DNA of 13,693 nucleotides from JAGVPT01 sp964384415 (GTDB lineage: Bacteria; Bacteroidota; Ignavibacteria; UBA10030; UBA8401): positions 1-13,693 of the forward strand of contig CAYLMV010000099.1 in the NCBI GenBank assembly GCA_964384415.1, written 5' to 3'. A program made the position numbers and the translations under genes. Below are positions 1 to 7,310 of the stretch, in pieces. Under the pieces are notes generated by a model. It was not told the DNA's origin. It did no database searches and worked only from the letters and a program-made list of their open reading frames with translations. Each line of letters opens with the position of its first letter. Position 1 is the first letter of the stretch.

Positions 1-106
1 TTACGACAGTTCACGGAGCGACTTAACGGACAGCGGTTAAACCGAGGCCGCGAACAGTCTTCTCACCGGGACTCGTCAAGAGAAGTTATCTTGGCAAGTA
101 ATTTCA

Positions 107-799
107 TTATTCCCACCCTTCTGTGGCTAACGCCGTATGCAATTCATTGGGATGGTGTCTGTAATGATACTCAAGCTTGCTTGAGTCTTCGTGTGCTTTG
201 CTGTAAGTCCATCCCTTTGCCATCAAATTTCGTTCGTGCAACTCGTGAAGGAGAACATAGGGGCGCTCTAATTCTTCAAGGTCGTTATCTATCCAGACCT
301 CATTTTTCGGAACAAATTCATAAACGTAATCATGTCCGCCTTCGGTAAAGTCATCATCAAATCCGCTTCTCACAAGGCGCCCGTTTACAATCCAGACGCT
401 CAAACCCGACTCGAGTTTTTTCCAAAGCTGTATGTGCGCCTTTGCAGGGTCGGGGAGATCTTCACCTTTTGATAGTTTTCGGATATCGCCGGATTTCTTC
501 CTCTCTGCCATTTCAACCTTATCAGCAGCCTCCAATGCATCGTCGTAGGGGACTCCTTTGGCCATGAGCCTGTGCTCGGTCAGGAGGTGATCGATAAAGA
601 ATTGTTGCTCGTCATTCTCGGCCTCCTTGTCAAGCCAGAACTCATCTTTCGGTATGCATGCGAAAGCATAGTGCTGTGCGTAGTTTGTGAACTCTTCGTC
701 CAAATGTGTGCGCACGTATGTGCCATCGACAATCCAGATAGTAATTTTGCCCCTGACGCCTATGTTTTTAAGATAAGGGGGCTTGAGTTTCTTTTCCAT
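107..799 (-). CDS. Hypothetical protein with two tandem copies of one domain
   Basis: This 230-residue protein of unknown function is built from two copies of the same domain, at about residues 21-100 and 135-213. Shared landmarks are WIVDG/WIVNG, a VR followed by a D/E-rich FT segment, an aromatic strand ending in IPK/VPK, an acidic turn after FWLD/VWID, a His-x-Leu-x-Glu helix, and LMAKG. The second copy reads HELHER (H185, E186, H188, E189) and has H203 further on; the first copy keeps H71 and E75 but has Ala-Leu where H203 would fall. It has no signal peptide or membrane segment, so it is probably cytoplasmic. The His/Glu helix resembles a metal-binding helix, but no family could be named. 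The ATG at 799 is the first in-frame Met; no strong ribosome binding site precedes it. Its upstream neighbour, the LamG protein, has its own terminator, so the two are probably transcribed separately. Confidence 0.75.
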   Translation of the reverse strand: MEKKLKPPYLKNIGVRGKITIWIVDGTYVRTHLDEEFTNYAQHYAFACIPKDEFWLDKEAENDEQQFFIDHLLTEHRLMAKGVPYDDALEAADKVEMAERKKSGDIRKLSKGEDLPDPAKAHIQLWKKLESGLSVWIVNGRLVRSGFDDDFTEGGHDYVYEFVPKNEVWIDNDLEELERPYVLLHELHERNLMAKGWTYSKAHEDSSKLEYHYRHHPNELHTALATEGWE

Positions 800-880
800 G
801 GTATGCCCGTTGAGCTAGAGATAAAATCTTCCCAAAACACAAAAACCCCCATTATCGAAATCGAATCAGGAGGTTCTATC

Positions 881-909
881 TCTAACCGATCCGTCCCGAA
901 TCGGTTAGA
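881..909. repeat. Perfect inverted repeat (10-bp arms) upstream of the 230-aa gene
   Basis: The arms TCTAACCGAT (881-890) and ATCGGTTAGA (900-909) are exact reverse complements separated by 9 bases. No T-tract follows on either strand, so an intrinsic terminator is unlikely. The repeat lies between the terminator of the LamG gene and the start of the 230-aa gene, about 80 bp upstream of that start on the minus strand. That position would suit an operator or a leader hairpin. Its role is inferred from position only. Confidence 0.5.
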
Positions 910-952
910 CAATCACAGGAATGTAGTCGTATTCGCGAGGAGAGTCAAGAAT

Positions 953-985
953 AAAAAATTCCCGGCATCCACACCCTATACCGGG
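953..985 (-). terminator. Intrinsic terminator of the LamG/T9SS gene
   Basis: Read on the minus strand, an 8-bp stem (CCCGGTAT with ATGCCGGG, including one G-T pair) closes a 9-base loop and is followed directly by AATTTTTTATT. It begins about 25 bases after the stop codon of the minus-strand gene at 1010-3784. GC-rich stem plus U-tract is the classical rho-independent form. It should end the LamG transcript before the downstream 230-aa gene. Confidence 0.85.
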
Positions 986-1009
986 CCATGATTTGCGAAA
1001 TTGAACTGT

Positions 1010-3784
1010 TCACTTCAGCAGCAGCATCTTCTTAGTCAACATCTTCCCATTAAATTCCAAGCGCGAGAAATAAATCCCGCTCGCAAGCCGGGATGCATCG
1101 AAGGTCGCCTGGTGGTATTCTCCTGCGACAGCGTTGCCGTCGAACATCGTTGCCACTTCCTGTCCGAGGGCGTTATAGACTATCAGAATCACTCGTCCGT
1201 CTGTTGGCACGGTAAACTGGATATTCGTTGCCGGGTTGAACGGGTTCGGAAAGTTCTGCGACAACTCAAAGACCTTTGGCGCAGCGCCAACCGCAATATC
1301 GATTTCAGCAGAATATTTGAATCCACCGGCGCGGTCAATCTGTTTGAGTCTGTAAGAGTATTTGCCCGCAGGGATATTGCTGTCGGTGAATGAATATTTC
1401 TTCGATGAGTTTGACGTTCCGCTTCCTTGAACGAATCCCGCTTTTGCCCACGTATGTGCGGATGACTTGTTACCGACCGGCGAACGCTGGACTTCAAATC
1501 CGTAATTGTCGACTTCCGTCGCTGTCGTCCACGTCAATTCTGCATCCAGTCTTTCTGAACTCCCCGTGAACGAGACGAGTTCGACAGGGAGCGGTGTGCC
1601 GGAGCCAATTGTGAATTGACCGAGCGATGAAACGGTATCAAAGACCACCGAATCGGCGGTCACACTCGATGCGCCGCTTCTCACAAGAGTCCAGCTCGAA
1701 TCGCTCGTGGAACTCCGTGAATAGAGATTGAACAACGACACAGGAGAGGTTCCATTATTCGTGAACGAGGACGGTACGTCGAACGCCATATTGAGACTGT
1801 ATGTCCCGGGTGTGCCAAAGACATTCATGACCCAATAACGATCGGTGAGGAGGGTGGATGCCGAAGGGAGCAGATTCGGGGAGGAGAATATTTCTGTACC
1901 TGTCACTTCAACCGGGTTGTCAAACGTATCGACCGTTGCAAACGAGACGCCGGGTAACGTCGCCGATCCGCTAGTGAAATTGGAATCGTTCATGCTCGAG
2001 CCGTATCCTAATGGTATTGTCGAAGGAATCCACACCGCCTGGACTGTATCATCAATGCTGTTAGTGCCCATCAACCCGTCAAAACCATTGCCGGTTTGGT
2101 CTAACGCAAGTGTTCCCGTTGAATCGTCAAGCCTCCAGTATGCGTGCAATCCCGACTCGTTGCCCGCCAGAGAAGTATTCATCGTACTCCGGATTTGTTC
2201 GGCCGTTCGCGCAACATTCCAGATCCTCACCTCATCAAATGACCCAGGGAAATTGCTAAAACCGCCGAGGAGCAGGGTACCAAGGGAGTTAGCGCGGTAA
2301 AAACTTAAAATTCTGTCTTGAATATCAATTCCATTGACATAGAGGCGCGCCTCATTAGCACTATAGGTATACGTGAATGCAATGTGCGTCCATTCGTTCA
2401 ACGGCAGCACAGGGCCTGTGAGAGAGATCGTCGTGACGAGGTTTCCTATCTGAAGAATCAATTGATTGCTTGTATTGAGAGAAAGAATGAATCCGTTAGG
2501 ATGTATGTCGCCTGGGGAATGATCGGCGGCAATCCTCCTCGACGTTCCCGCTCCCCCTTCGACTCTTACCCATGTCTCAAACGTGACATCGGTAGCAAAG
2601 GGCAATGGATCCGCTCCAACATAAACTGCCTGAGGATTTATGCCGTCAAATCTCAATGCGAAGCCTGCAGATGTTGCAGGTTGAAAATTCACTCCCGCGC
2701 CTGAAAGTGAAACAGTCGATTGCGGGATCGCTGCATTGTGATTGAAGACCAAATTCCCGCTCTGAGAACCCACAGCGGTTGGTGCAAAGATAACTTGAAA
2801 GATTTTGGAAGAGTCAGGAGCTATGGCAGAAGAAGAAGGAACGACCGTGTATGTGCCGTAAGGAACTGAGGCAGAACTCACCGTCAGATCGATCGATCCC
2901 AGATTGCTCAACGTTACGCTCATGGTATCTGTGTTCCCGACGTGAACATGTCCGAATGAGAGGGAACCTGTGTTGAGCGAGGCGTATGGAGCAGGAAATG
3001 CCCCGCCCGAAGTCTCCCACGAGTCGGCGGATAAGGACATGGTGCTTCCATTCCCGGTGAGGTCGGCCGTGGATGTGCCGCTCCCTTCGTCGAACCTCCA
3101 GTACCCGACAAGGCCGCTTTCCGTCCCAGAAAGAGACGACGTCATGTCATGAATGATCTGGTTTTGGCTCCGGACAACGTTCCAGATACGAAATTCATCG
3201 ACGGCGCCGTGAAGATGATTATTTGCCACGCTAAAACCGTTCGATGCGATCCAAAGCGGAAAGTTGGTGTACACGTTATCTGGATCATGTTGGTTGCCGA
3301 GGTACGAAATGCCGGAGACCGAGCCCATGAGATTCCCGTTCACATAAAATGAGAACGTTGAGCCATCAAACGTAATCGCGAGGTGATACCATAGCCCGGC
3401 ATCAGGATACAAAGCGTTGATCACCATCGGTCCCTCTATTGAAACCCAGGAGGATGGACTATAGAAGTAGTTGCCGTTTGTAATTTGCGCCCTTACCTTA
3501 TATGTGGACGGATTCACGTCGATCTGAACGCCTCCATAAGTGCTGGGATCATATTGTGACTGGCACTGGAAGATGCCGTTTCCCCCGACCTCGGTTTTGC
3601 TCTCGAGGCGCGCCCAGATCTCGTAGGTGAAAATGAGAGGATTGATCGTCGTGTTGAAGGGGACCTCGCCGTAATTTGAGCCGGCAGGTGCAAAAGCCGT
3701 TCCGGCACTTGTCGCCGGGGTCTGTGCGTATGTGGTACTAGGCAAGATGAATGCCACTAACGCTAGAACGGTGAGATGTCTCAT
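1010..3784 (-). CDS. Secreted double-LamG protein with type IX sorting domain
   Basis: This 924-residue protein is probably exported across the inner membrane by an N-terminal signal peptide (hydrophobic core about residues 4-15, likely cut near TTYA-Q) and then handled by the type IX secretion system. Domains in order are a LamG/concanavalin-like jelly roll (about 35-250, with DEFRIWN at 196-202), an Ig-like choice-of-anchor D (ASPM/SPD-2/Hydin type) domain (about 270-365), a second LamG (about 374-575, with DEVRIWN), an unassigned stretch (about 590-725), an FnIII-like module starting LPVELVSF (732-832), and a Por C-terminal sorting domain (about 842-924) with FPNPFNPATN and a final KKMLLLK. 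LamG folds often bind carbohydrate, so surface glycan binding or adhesion is plausible but not shown. No catalytic motif was found. The ATG at 3784 is chosen because it begins the signal peptide and follows GAGGAGG; the ATG four bases earlier is out of frame. Confidence 0.88.
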   Translation of the reverse strand: MRHLTVLALVAFILPSTTYAQTPATSAGTAFAPAGSNYGEVPFNTTINPLIFTYEIWARLESKTEVGGNGIFQCQSQYDPSTYGGVQIDVNPSTYKVRAQITNGNYFYSPSSWVSIEGPMVINALYPDAGLWYHLAITFDGSTFSFYVNGNLMGSVSGISYLGNQHDPDNVYTNFPLWIASNGFSVANNHLHGAVDEFRIWNVVRSQNQIIHDMTSSLSGTESGLVGYWRFDEGSGTSTADLTGNGSTMSLSADSWETSGGAFPAPYASLNTGSLSFGHVHVGNTDTMSVTLSNLGSIDLTVSSASVPYGTYTVVPSSSAIAPDSSKIFQVIFAPTAVGSQSGNLVFNHNAAIPQSTVSLSGAGVNFQPATSAGFALRFDGINPQAVYVGADPLPFATDVTFETWVRVEGGAGTSRRIAADHSPGDIHPNGFILSLNTSNQLILQIGNLVTTISLTGPVLPLNEWTHIAFTYTYSANEARLYVNGIDIQDRILSFYRANSLGTLLLGGFSNFPGSFDEVRIWNVARTAEQIRSTMNTSLAGNESGLHAYWRLDDSTGTLALDQTGNGFDGLMGTNSIDDTVQAVWIPSTIPLGYGSSMNDSNFTSGSATLPGVSFATVDTFDNPVEVTGTEIFSSPNLLPSASTLLTDRYWVMNVFGTPGTYSLNMAFDVPSSFTNNGTSPVSLFNLYSRSSTSDSSWTLVRSGASSVTADSVVFDTVSSLGQFTIGSGTPLPVELVSFTGSSERLDAELTWTTATEVDNYGFEVQRSPVGNKSSAHTWAKAGFVQGSGTSNSSKKYSFTDSNIPAGKYSYRLKQIDRAGGFKYSAEIDIAVGAAPKVFELSQNFPNPFNPATNIQFTVPTDGRVILIVYNALGQEVATMFDGNAVAGEYHQATFDASRLASGIYFSRLEFNGKMLTKKMLLLK

Positions 3785-3788
3785 TCAT

Positions 3789-4271
3789 CCTCCTCGTCAG
3801 TTTTTTCACAATGTTCTTACGCTCTTTGTTCCTGGTTCACGGTCGCACATAGGCATCTGACCGCTAAGCACTTTCTGAGCAGAGTCCGAAGATGGCAGAG
3901 CTCGTTCATTCAGATTCGGGCACACCAACGCGAATCCTGCATTAACGCTCTTAAGGAGTATCGAATTCGATGATCGGAGAAGGAATCCCCGACGGCAATG
4001 TTAAAAGTAGTATCTTCGCCTGAATTTGTCAAGCTTATAAAGAGTCCTTCGCCGATCTTAAGTGTTTTGCAGAAGCTCAACTCCGAGACTCCTCATACAT
4101 CGACCCATCGACGATGCCTCTACTTGGGGGACGAGGTTGAACCAACGCATTGCAAGCAGGAGACCATCGTGAAACAAAGAGGATGCTCCCATCGAAGTGA
4201 CTGTTGCGACCAATACCGATTTGTCTGGGGTTGATTCACAACTCACAACTTAATGTCACCCAAGCAAGTGA
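3789..4271. other. Gene-free stretch, no recognisable function
   Basis: Only short open frames occur here and none has a convincing start, ribosome binding site or familiar sequence. The minus-strand end next to 3789 carries the GAGGAGG ribosome binding site of the LamG gene. The stretch around 4058-4250 stays open in more than one frame on both strands, but I recognise no family in it. Because it runs into the transposase fragment, part of it may be decayed mobile DNA or an old insertion site. Confidence 0.5.
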
Positions 4272-4478
4272 TTACCACTCGGACCAGACCACAAGGATCA
4301 CGCTTGGAGTTACGATTTTGTGATAAATGGAATGAGTAACGGCAAACCCCTGAGGATGCACAACGCGATCGACGGTTGCAACAGGGAACGCCGTGCGACC
4401 AGGATCGACCGGAGGGTCACCTCGAATGGCGTGGTGCGAGCATTAAGCGAATCATTTGTTGCTAGAAGCACTCCATTA
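4272..4478 (+). pseudogene. IS3-family transposase (OrfB) fragment
   Basis: The plus-frame translation contains DHKDHAWSYDFV, then NGKPLRM, an ID pair, RE, RIDRR and FVARSTP. In order and spacing these match the start of the integrase core (DDE domain) of IS3-family OrfB, where the usual wording is DHVWSYDFV, then RMLxVIDExTRE, xRR, and LFxxRGxPxxIRSDNGPEF. The Asp in SYDFV is the first catalytic Asp. The match stops at STPL, just before the segment that should carry the second catalytic Asp (SDNG), and what follows is unrelated. An in-frame stop lies at 4269-4271, and the expected N-terminal helix-turn-helix region is missing in all frames upstream. A frameshift near 4284-4290 would let TRTRP join the match. 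About 65 codons of a full protein of roughly 280 remain. The 4320 GTG open frame is this remnant and not a functional gene. Confidence 0.85.
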
Positions 4479-4483
4479 GACAC

Positions 4484-4520
4484 AAACGCCTGCAGCCGAA
4501 AGAAGTGGCTGCAGGCGTTT
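4484..4520. terminator. Strong 14-bp hairpin, terminator-like
   Basis: AAACGCCTGCAGCC (4484-4497) and GGCTGCAGGCGTTT (4507-4520) pair perfectly around a 9-base loop, GAAAGAAGT. The GC-rich core with AAA/TTT ends resembles a bidirectional intrinsic terminator, but the T-run is short on both strands. It lies 5 bases after the end of the transposase match. It may insulate the downstream LacI gene from upstream transcription, or be a structure left by the mobile element. Confidence 0.55.
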
Positions 4521-4688
4521 CATTAGGAGAAAGGAAAAAGCAGTTACCGCATTGATACGTCAAGAAATATTTTCACCCGCTGCCGCCCGATTCTGGTCCT
4601 GCCGGCGCGCGATGTGGCTTTTTTGTTCAATTTTAAGCGATTTTGGTGCACGATCCTCGGAAGCCAATCCACTTTTGCCAAGACGGGC

Positions 4689-4705
4689 AATGCATATTTT
4701 GCATT
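4689..4705. repeat. Short inverted repeat AATGCA-N5-TGCATT
   Basis: Six-base arms at 4689-4694 and 4700-4705 flank TATTT in the AT-rich region upstream of LacI regulator 1. It could be a regulator site, but its short length makes chance a fair explanation. No other copy was noticed in the window. Confidence 0.3.
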
Positions 4706-4787
4706 AATCAAATGATTTCTTGACTTTTGTGTAAGACTTTGGCAAACTCAATTGTCTTTGATCAATATTGAATTGATTAAATATCAG

Positions 4788-4818
4788 TTGAACCGGTTCA
4801 GTTAATCTAAAATAAAAT
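4788..4818 (+). promoter_or_regulatory. Possible promoter of LacI regulator 1
   Basis: TTGAAC (4788-4793) and TAAAAT (4813-4818) stand 19 bases apart, a loose match to housekeeping -35/-10 elements. The -35 element lies within the palindrome TGAACCGGTTCA, so a bound repressor would block polymerase. The whole 4700-4830 stretch is AT-rich. Spacing is longer than ideal, and this group may prefer other promoter forms, so confidence is low. Confidence 0.3.
4789..4800. promoter_or_regulatory. LacI-type operator palindrome TGAACCGGTTCA
   Basis: This is a perfect 12-bp palindrome with a central CG step, the usual form of LacI/GalR-family operators. It lies 77 bases upstream of the GTG start of LacI regulator 1. 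That position suggests autoregulation, or control by regulator 2. No second exact copy was seen before the fucose genes. Confidence 0.6.
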
Positions 4819-4876
4819 ATTTGAAAGTCAAGCCTAATATTGAAGGAAGCATTGACCACTTCGCCGGAGAACGAAA

Positions 4877-5953
4877 GTGAAAAATATAACCATCGATGAC
4901 ATAGCAAAAAAGGCAGGCGTGTCGAAGGGGACGGTATCAGCCGTGCTCAATCAGAAGAAAATCGTCCGAACGCAGACGAGAGAATTGGTCTTGAGCGCGA
5001 TGAAAGAGCTCAACTATCGTCCAAAAGGAAGCGCCCGCGGTCTAAAGAACGCGTCCGGTCAGTTCCAATGCATCGGCCTGCTTATCCGCGAATTGGACAA
5101 CCCGTTCTATACCGGCATCGCGTTGGGAGTGAGAGGGTATGCCAGCAGCAGAGGATACTTGGTTCTGACTGCAAGTTCAGAGGGAGATCATACATACGAA
5201 GAAGAGATCACAGAAAGTTTTACCGCTAAAGATATCAAAGGGGCTATCATTGCCCCAGTTCTTGAAGGGACGGCGGAGATAGAACATCTTTTTCGGCTGA
5301 AGATGATGAACTTTCCGTTTGTATTATTGGAAAACATCAAGAGCATTCAGGCCAACGCTGTGAGCATCGATAATATCAGGGTGATGAAGGAAGCGTTAAG
5401 ATATTTGATGGATAATGGCCACTCGAAGATCATACATTTTGCCGGACCGAGACATGCTTCCCACACCTACGAAAGAATAGACGGTTTTCGCCGAGCATAC
5501 GGCGAAAGCAACTTCGCCTTCAACAGCGATATGATAATCCATGTCGGCGCGCATATTGAAGACGGTTACCAATCATGTCTTGATTATTTTCAGAACAGAA
5601 GCCGCGAAGATTTTCCCACTGCAATTGTCTGTTACAATGACCTTGTTGCCCTCGGTGTTATGTCAGCTCTCTCCGAAATGAATATTAGAGTTCCGGATGA
5701 GATCTCCATCGTGGGGAATGATGATATCCCGTTCTCAACTCACGTTCCAGTCGATCTGACTACGATTCGTGCTCCTTTGTTTGAATTGGGCAGCAAAGCG
5801 GCGGAGATCTTGATCAACCGGGTTGAATCTCCTGCACCCTTGCCGATAGAGAACATCATACTCAACGCGGAGTTCATTGTGAGAGAATCGACAAAACCTG
5901 TGTCATTTGCTCAAATCGGCAGGCCTATGGAGCTATCCCCAGCCTCTCGTTGA
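4877..5953 (+). CDS. LacI-family transcriptional regulator 1
   Basis: This 358-residue DNA-binding regulator has the complete LacI/GalR layout. A helix-turn-helix lies near residues 4-24 (TIDDIAKKAGVSKGTVSAVL), a hinge helix (SARGLKN) near 52-58 would insert into the minor groove, and a periplasmic-binding-protein-like sensor domain covers about 64-345. The sensor has the usual landmarks: LDNPFYTGI, a YNDLVALG segment, GNDDIPF, and a C-terminal FIVRESTKPV. The GTG start is supported by GGAGA seven bases upstream and by the position of the helix-turn-helix. The sensor domain predicts a sugar effector, and the neighbours suggest L-fucose or a fucosylated oligosaccharide, but the sequence alone does not identify it. 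A 295-bp gap separates it from the operon, so it may have its own transcript. A perfect palindrome upstream suggests autoregulation. Confidence 0.92.
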   Translation: MKNITIDDIAKKAGVSKGTVSAVLNQKKIVRTQTRELVLSAMKELNYRPKGSARGLKNASGQFQCIGLLIRELDNPFYTGIALGVRGYASSRGYLVLTASSEGDHTYEEEITESFTAKDIKGAIIAPVLEGTAEIEHLFRLKMMNFPFVLLENIKSIQANAVSIDNIRVMKEALRYLMDNGHSKIIHFAGPRHASHTYERIDGFRRAYGESNFAFNSDMIIHVGAHIEDGYQSCLDYFQNRSREDFPTAIVCYNDLVALGVMSALSEMNIRVPDEISIVGNDDIPFSTHVPVDLTTIRAPLFELGSKAAEILINRVESPAPLPIENIILNAEFIVRESTKPVSFAQIGRPMELSPASR

Positions 5954-6148
5954 TTAGGTCCGGACGAAACAGACGCTCAGGGGTTAGAGAATGGCCCCTG
6001 AACATTGATCGCCGGATCTTACAGGCAAGCCTGAGTGATCGCGTTGATCAGACCGGGAGAAGTTCTCTCCTCTTGCTCCATCCCGCTTACGCCTCGGCTT
6101 ATTCCCTCTGGTTTGATCCATGTATCCTAAGGTGCGCGTAACAGAGAT

Positions 6149-6177
6149 TTGTGTTCTTCCGCATTGTTTCTTATTTT
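6149..6177 (+). promoter_or_regulatory. Possible promoter of the fucose operon
   Basis: TTGTGT (6149-6154) and TATTTT (6172-6177) are separated by exactly 17 bases, a fair match to housekeeping -35/-10 elements. It is followed within two bases by a tandem 12-bp repeat and about 70-85 bases later by the start of LacI regulator 2. Placement fits the promoter of the regulator-oxidoreductase-transport operon. It rests on consensus matching only. Confidence 0.4.
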
Positions 6178-6178
6178 A

Positions 6179-6202
6179 CACGGGAAAGTTCACGGGTAAG
6201 TT
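6179..6202. repeat. Tandem 12-bp direct repeat CACGGGAAAGTT / CACGGGTAAGTT
   Basis: Two copies lie back to back and differ at one base. They begin right after the candidate -10 element, where transcription would start, so a bound protein could repress initiation. LacI proteins usually bind palindromes rather than direct repeats, so another regulator or chance duplication is possible. Confidence 0.45.
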
Positions 6203-6248
6203 GATGCTTTGTACCGCAACCGGCCCATTTTGAAAAAGCCAGACAAGA

Positions 6249-7289
6249 GTGAGTTCTGATTGTATGCCGCATCCAACCCAATCCGACATAGCCAGAAAGT
6301 TGAAGGTCTCTCGCATAACTGTGTCCAAAGCACTTAGAGGACATCCGGATATCTCGTCACAGATGAAGAAAATGGTCCTGGATGCTGCTTCGGACGTTGG
6401 GTACATCCCAAATCTCATCGCTCAGAACTTGACCGCGCAGAGAACGTACACGCTGGGCGTTGTTATTCCCGATTTGGAGAATAGTTTCTTCGCTTATGCT
6501 ACTGACAGCATCATTGATGCTGCAACAGAGAGAAACTACAACGTGTTTGTGACGGTTTCGAGAGAGCATCGGCAAAGTGAAGTTCTCAATATCCAAAAAC
6601 TGATCGGGATGAGAGTTGACGGACTTCTGGTGTGCGTTTCGCAGGAAACAAATGATCCATCAATCTTTAAGCAGATAAGCAGTCTGAACATCCCGCTCGT
6701 ATTCTTCGACCGCCAAAGCGAAGGAGTAGACTTTCCGTCCGTCACTTTTGACGATAGGAACGGGGCCGCGAATGCACTGGATAAAATTATCAAAGAAGGC
6801 TATACGAAGATTGCTCATTTCGCCGGCTACTCAACTGTGAGCATAGGCAAGGAGCGGTGTTTGGGCTATAAACATGCGATGAAAAAAAATGGAATTGACA
6901 TTAGACCGGAATGGATCATTGAAGGCGGATTCGAGATTACCGACGGCTATAATGCCTTCATGAAATTATACAAAACGGCTGATCTACCCGAAATAATATT
7001 CACCGTCAACGACCGTGCTGCCTTGGGTGTGTACAAGGCGATGAGAGATGTAGGACTGAAGATTCCTGATGATATCGGCGTGTTGGGATTTGGCATCAGT
7101 GAGACCGCGCAGTTGCTTTCTCCATCGCTATCGATCATTAGTCAAGACCCAAGAAAAGTAGGGAGCGCTGCCGCCGAGCTTCTGATTGAGCTGATTTCAC
7201 ACCCAGAAACAGTAAAGTCCCGGGACATAACTATTGAAGAAACGTTCTTGTGGAATGAGTCCATCCTTAGGAAGCACGGGCGGAAATAG
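6249..7289 (+). CDS. LacI-family transcriptional regulator 2
   Basis: This second LacI/GalR-type regulator is 346 residues from the GTG at 6249, or 341 from the ATG at 6264. The ATG gives a start just ahead of the helix-turn-helix (PTQSDIARKLKVSRITVSKA) and has AAGAGTGAG about ten bases upstream, so either start is possible. The hinge (PNLIAQNL) and a sugar-sensing periplasmic-binding fold follow, with landmarks DLENSFFAYA, FFDRQ, a TVNDRAALG segment, and a C-terminal element near QDPRKVGSAAAELL. It shares the family fold with regulator 1 but clearly differs in sequence, so the pair is not a recent duplication. Only 21 bases separate its stop from the aldo/keto reductase, so it is probably the first gene of the operon. 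It likely responds to L-fucose or a breakdown product; the effector is inferred from neighbours. Confidence 0.92.
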   Translation: MSSDCMPHPTQSDIARKLKVSRITVSKALRGHPDISSQMKKMVLDAASDVGYIPNLIAQNLTAQRTYTLGVVIPDLENSFFAYATDSIIDAATERNYNVFVTVSREHRQSEVLNIQKLIGMRVDGLLVCVSQETNDPSIFKQISSLNIPLVFFDRQSEGVDFPSVTFDDRNGAANALDKIIKEGYTKIAHFAGYSTVSIGKERCLGYKHAMKKNGIDIRPEWIIEGGFEITDGYNAFMKLYKTADLPEIIFTVNDRAALGVYKAMRDVGLKIPDDIGVLGFGISETAQLLSPSLSIISQDPRKVGSAAAELLIELISHPETVKSRDITIEETFLWNESILRKHGRK

Positions 7290-7310
7290 TCCAATCCCTG
7301 GAATGAACAC

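Larger units (their letters stand above)
5954..6248. other. Intergenic control region with hairpins between the two regulators
   Basis: No convincing gene lies here; the 63-residue open frame starting at 5950 overlaps the previous stop and resembles nothing known. The left part holds several small inverted repeats: TCAGGGG/CCCCTGA (5977-5983 with 5995-6001), CAGGC-AA-GCCTG (6022-6033), TGATC-N5-GATCA near 6036-6050, and GAGAA-G-TTCTC near 6058-6068. None is followed by a T-run. The right part holds a possible promoter and a tandem repeat, described separately. A structured leader or operator cluster is possible. Confidence 0.5.

Noticed and set aside
59..85. Six-base inverted repeat CTTCTC/GAGAAG downstream of the 230-aa gene, considered as its terminator
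   Set aside because: The stem is short, the loop is 15 bases and no T-run follows on the minus strand.
572..991. 139-residue plus-strand open frame
   Set aside because: It lies opposite the 230-aa gene and runs through the hairpin and terminator region; composition is not protein-like and no start signal was seen.
1001..1393. Plus-strand open frame opposite the LamG gene
   Set aside because: It is antisense to the T9SS sorting domain and FnIII-like module, which are clearly coded on the minus strand.
4058..4246. 62-residue minus-strand open frame with a mildly protein-like look
   Set aside because: No ribosome binding site or family match; the opposite strand is equally open. Treated as part of the gene-free stretch.
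5950..6141. 63-residue open frame after LacI regulator 1
   Set aside because: It overlaps the regulator's stop, crosses several hairpins, has no ribosome binding site and resembles nothing known.
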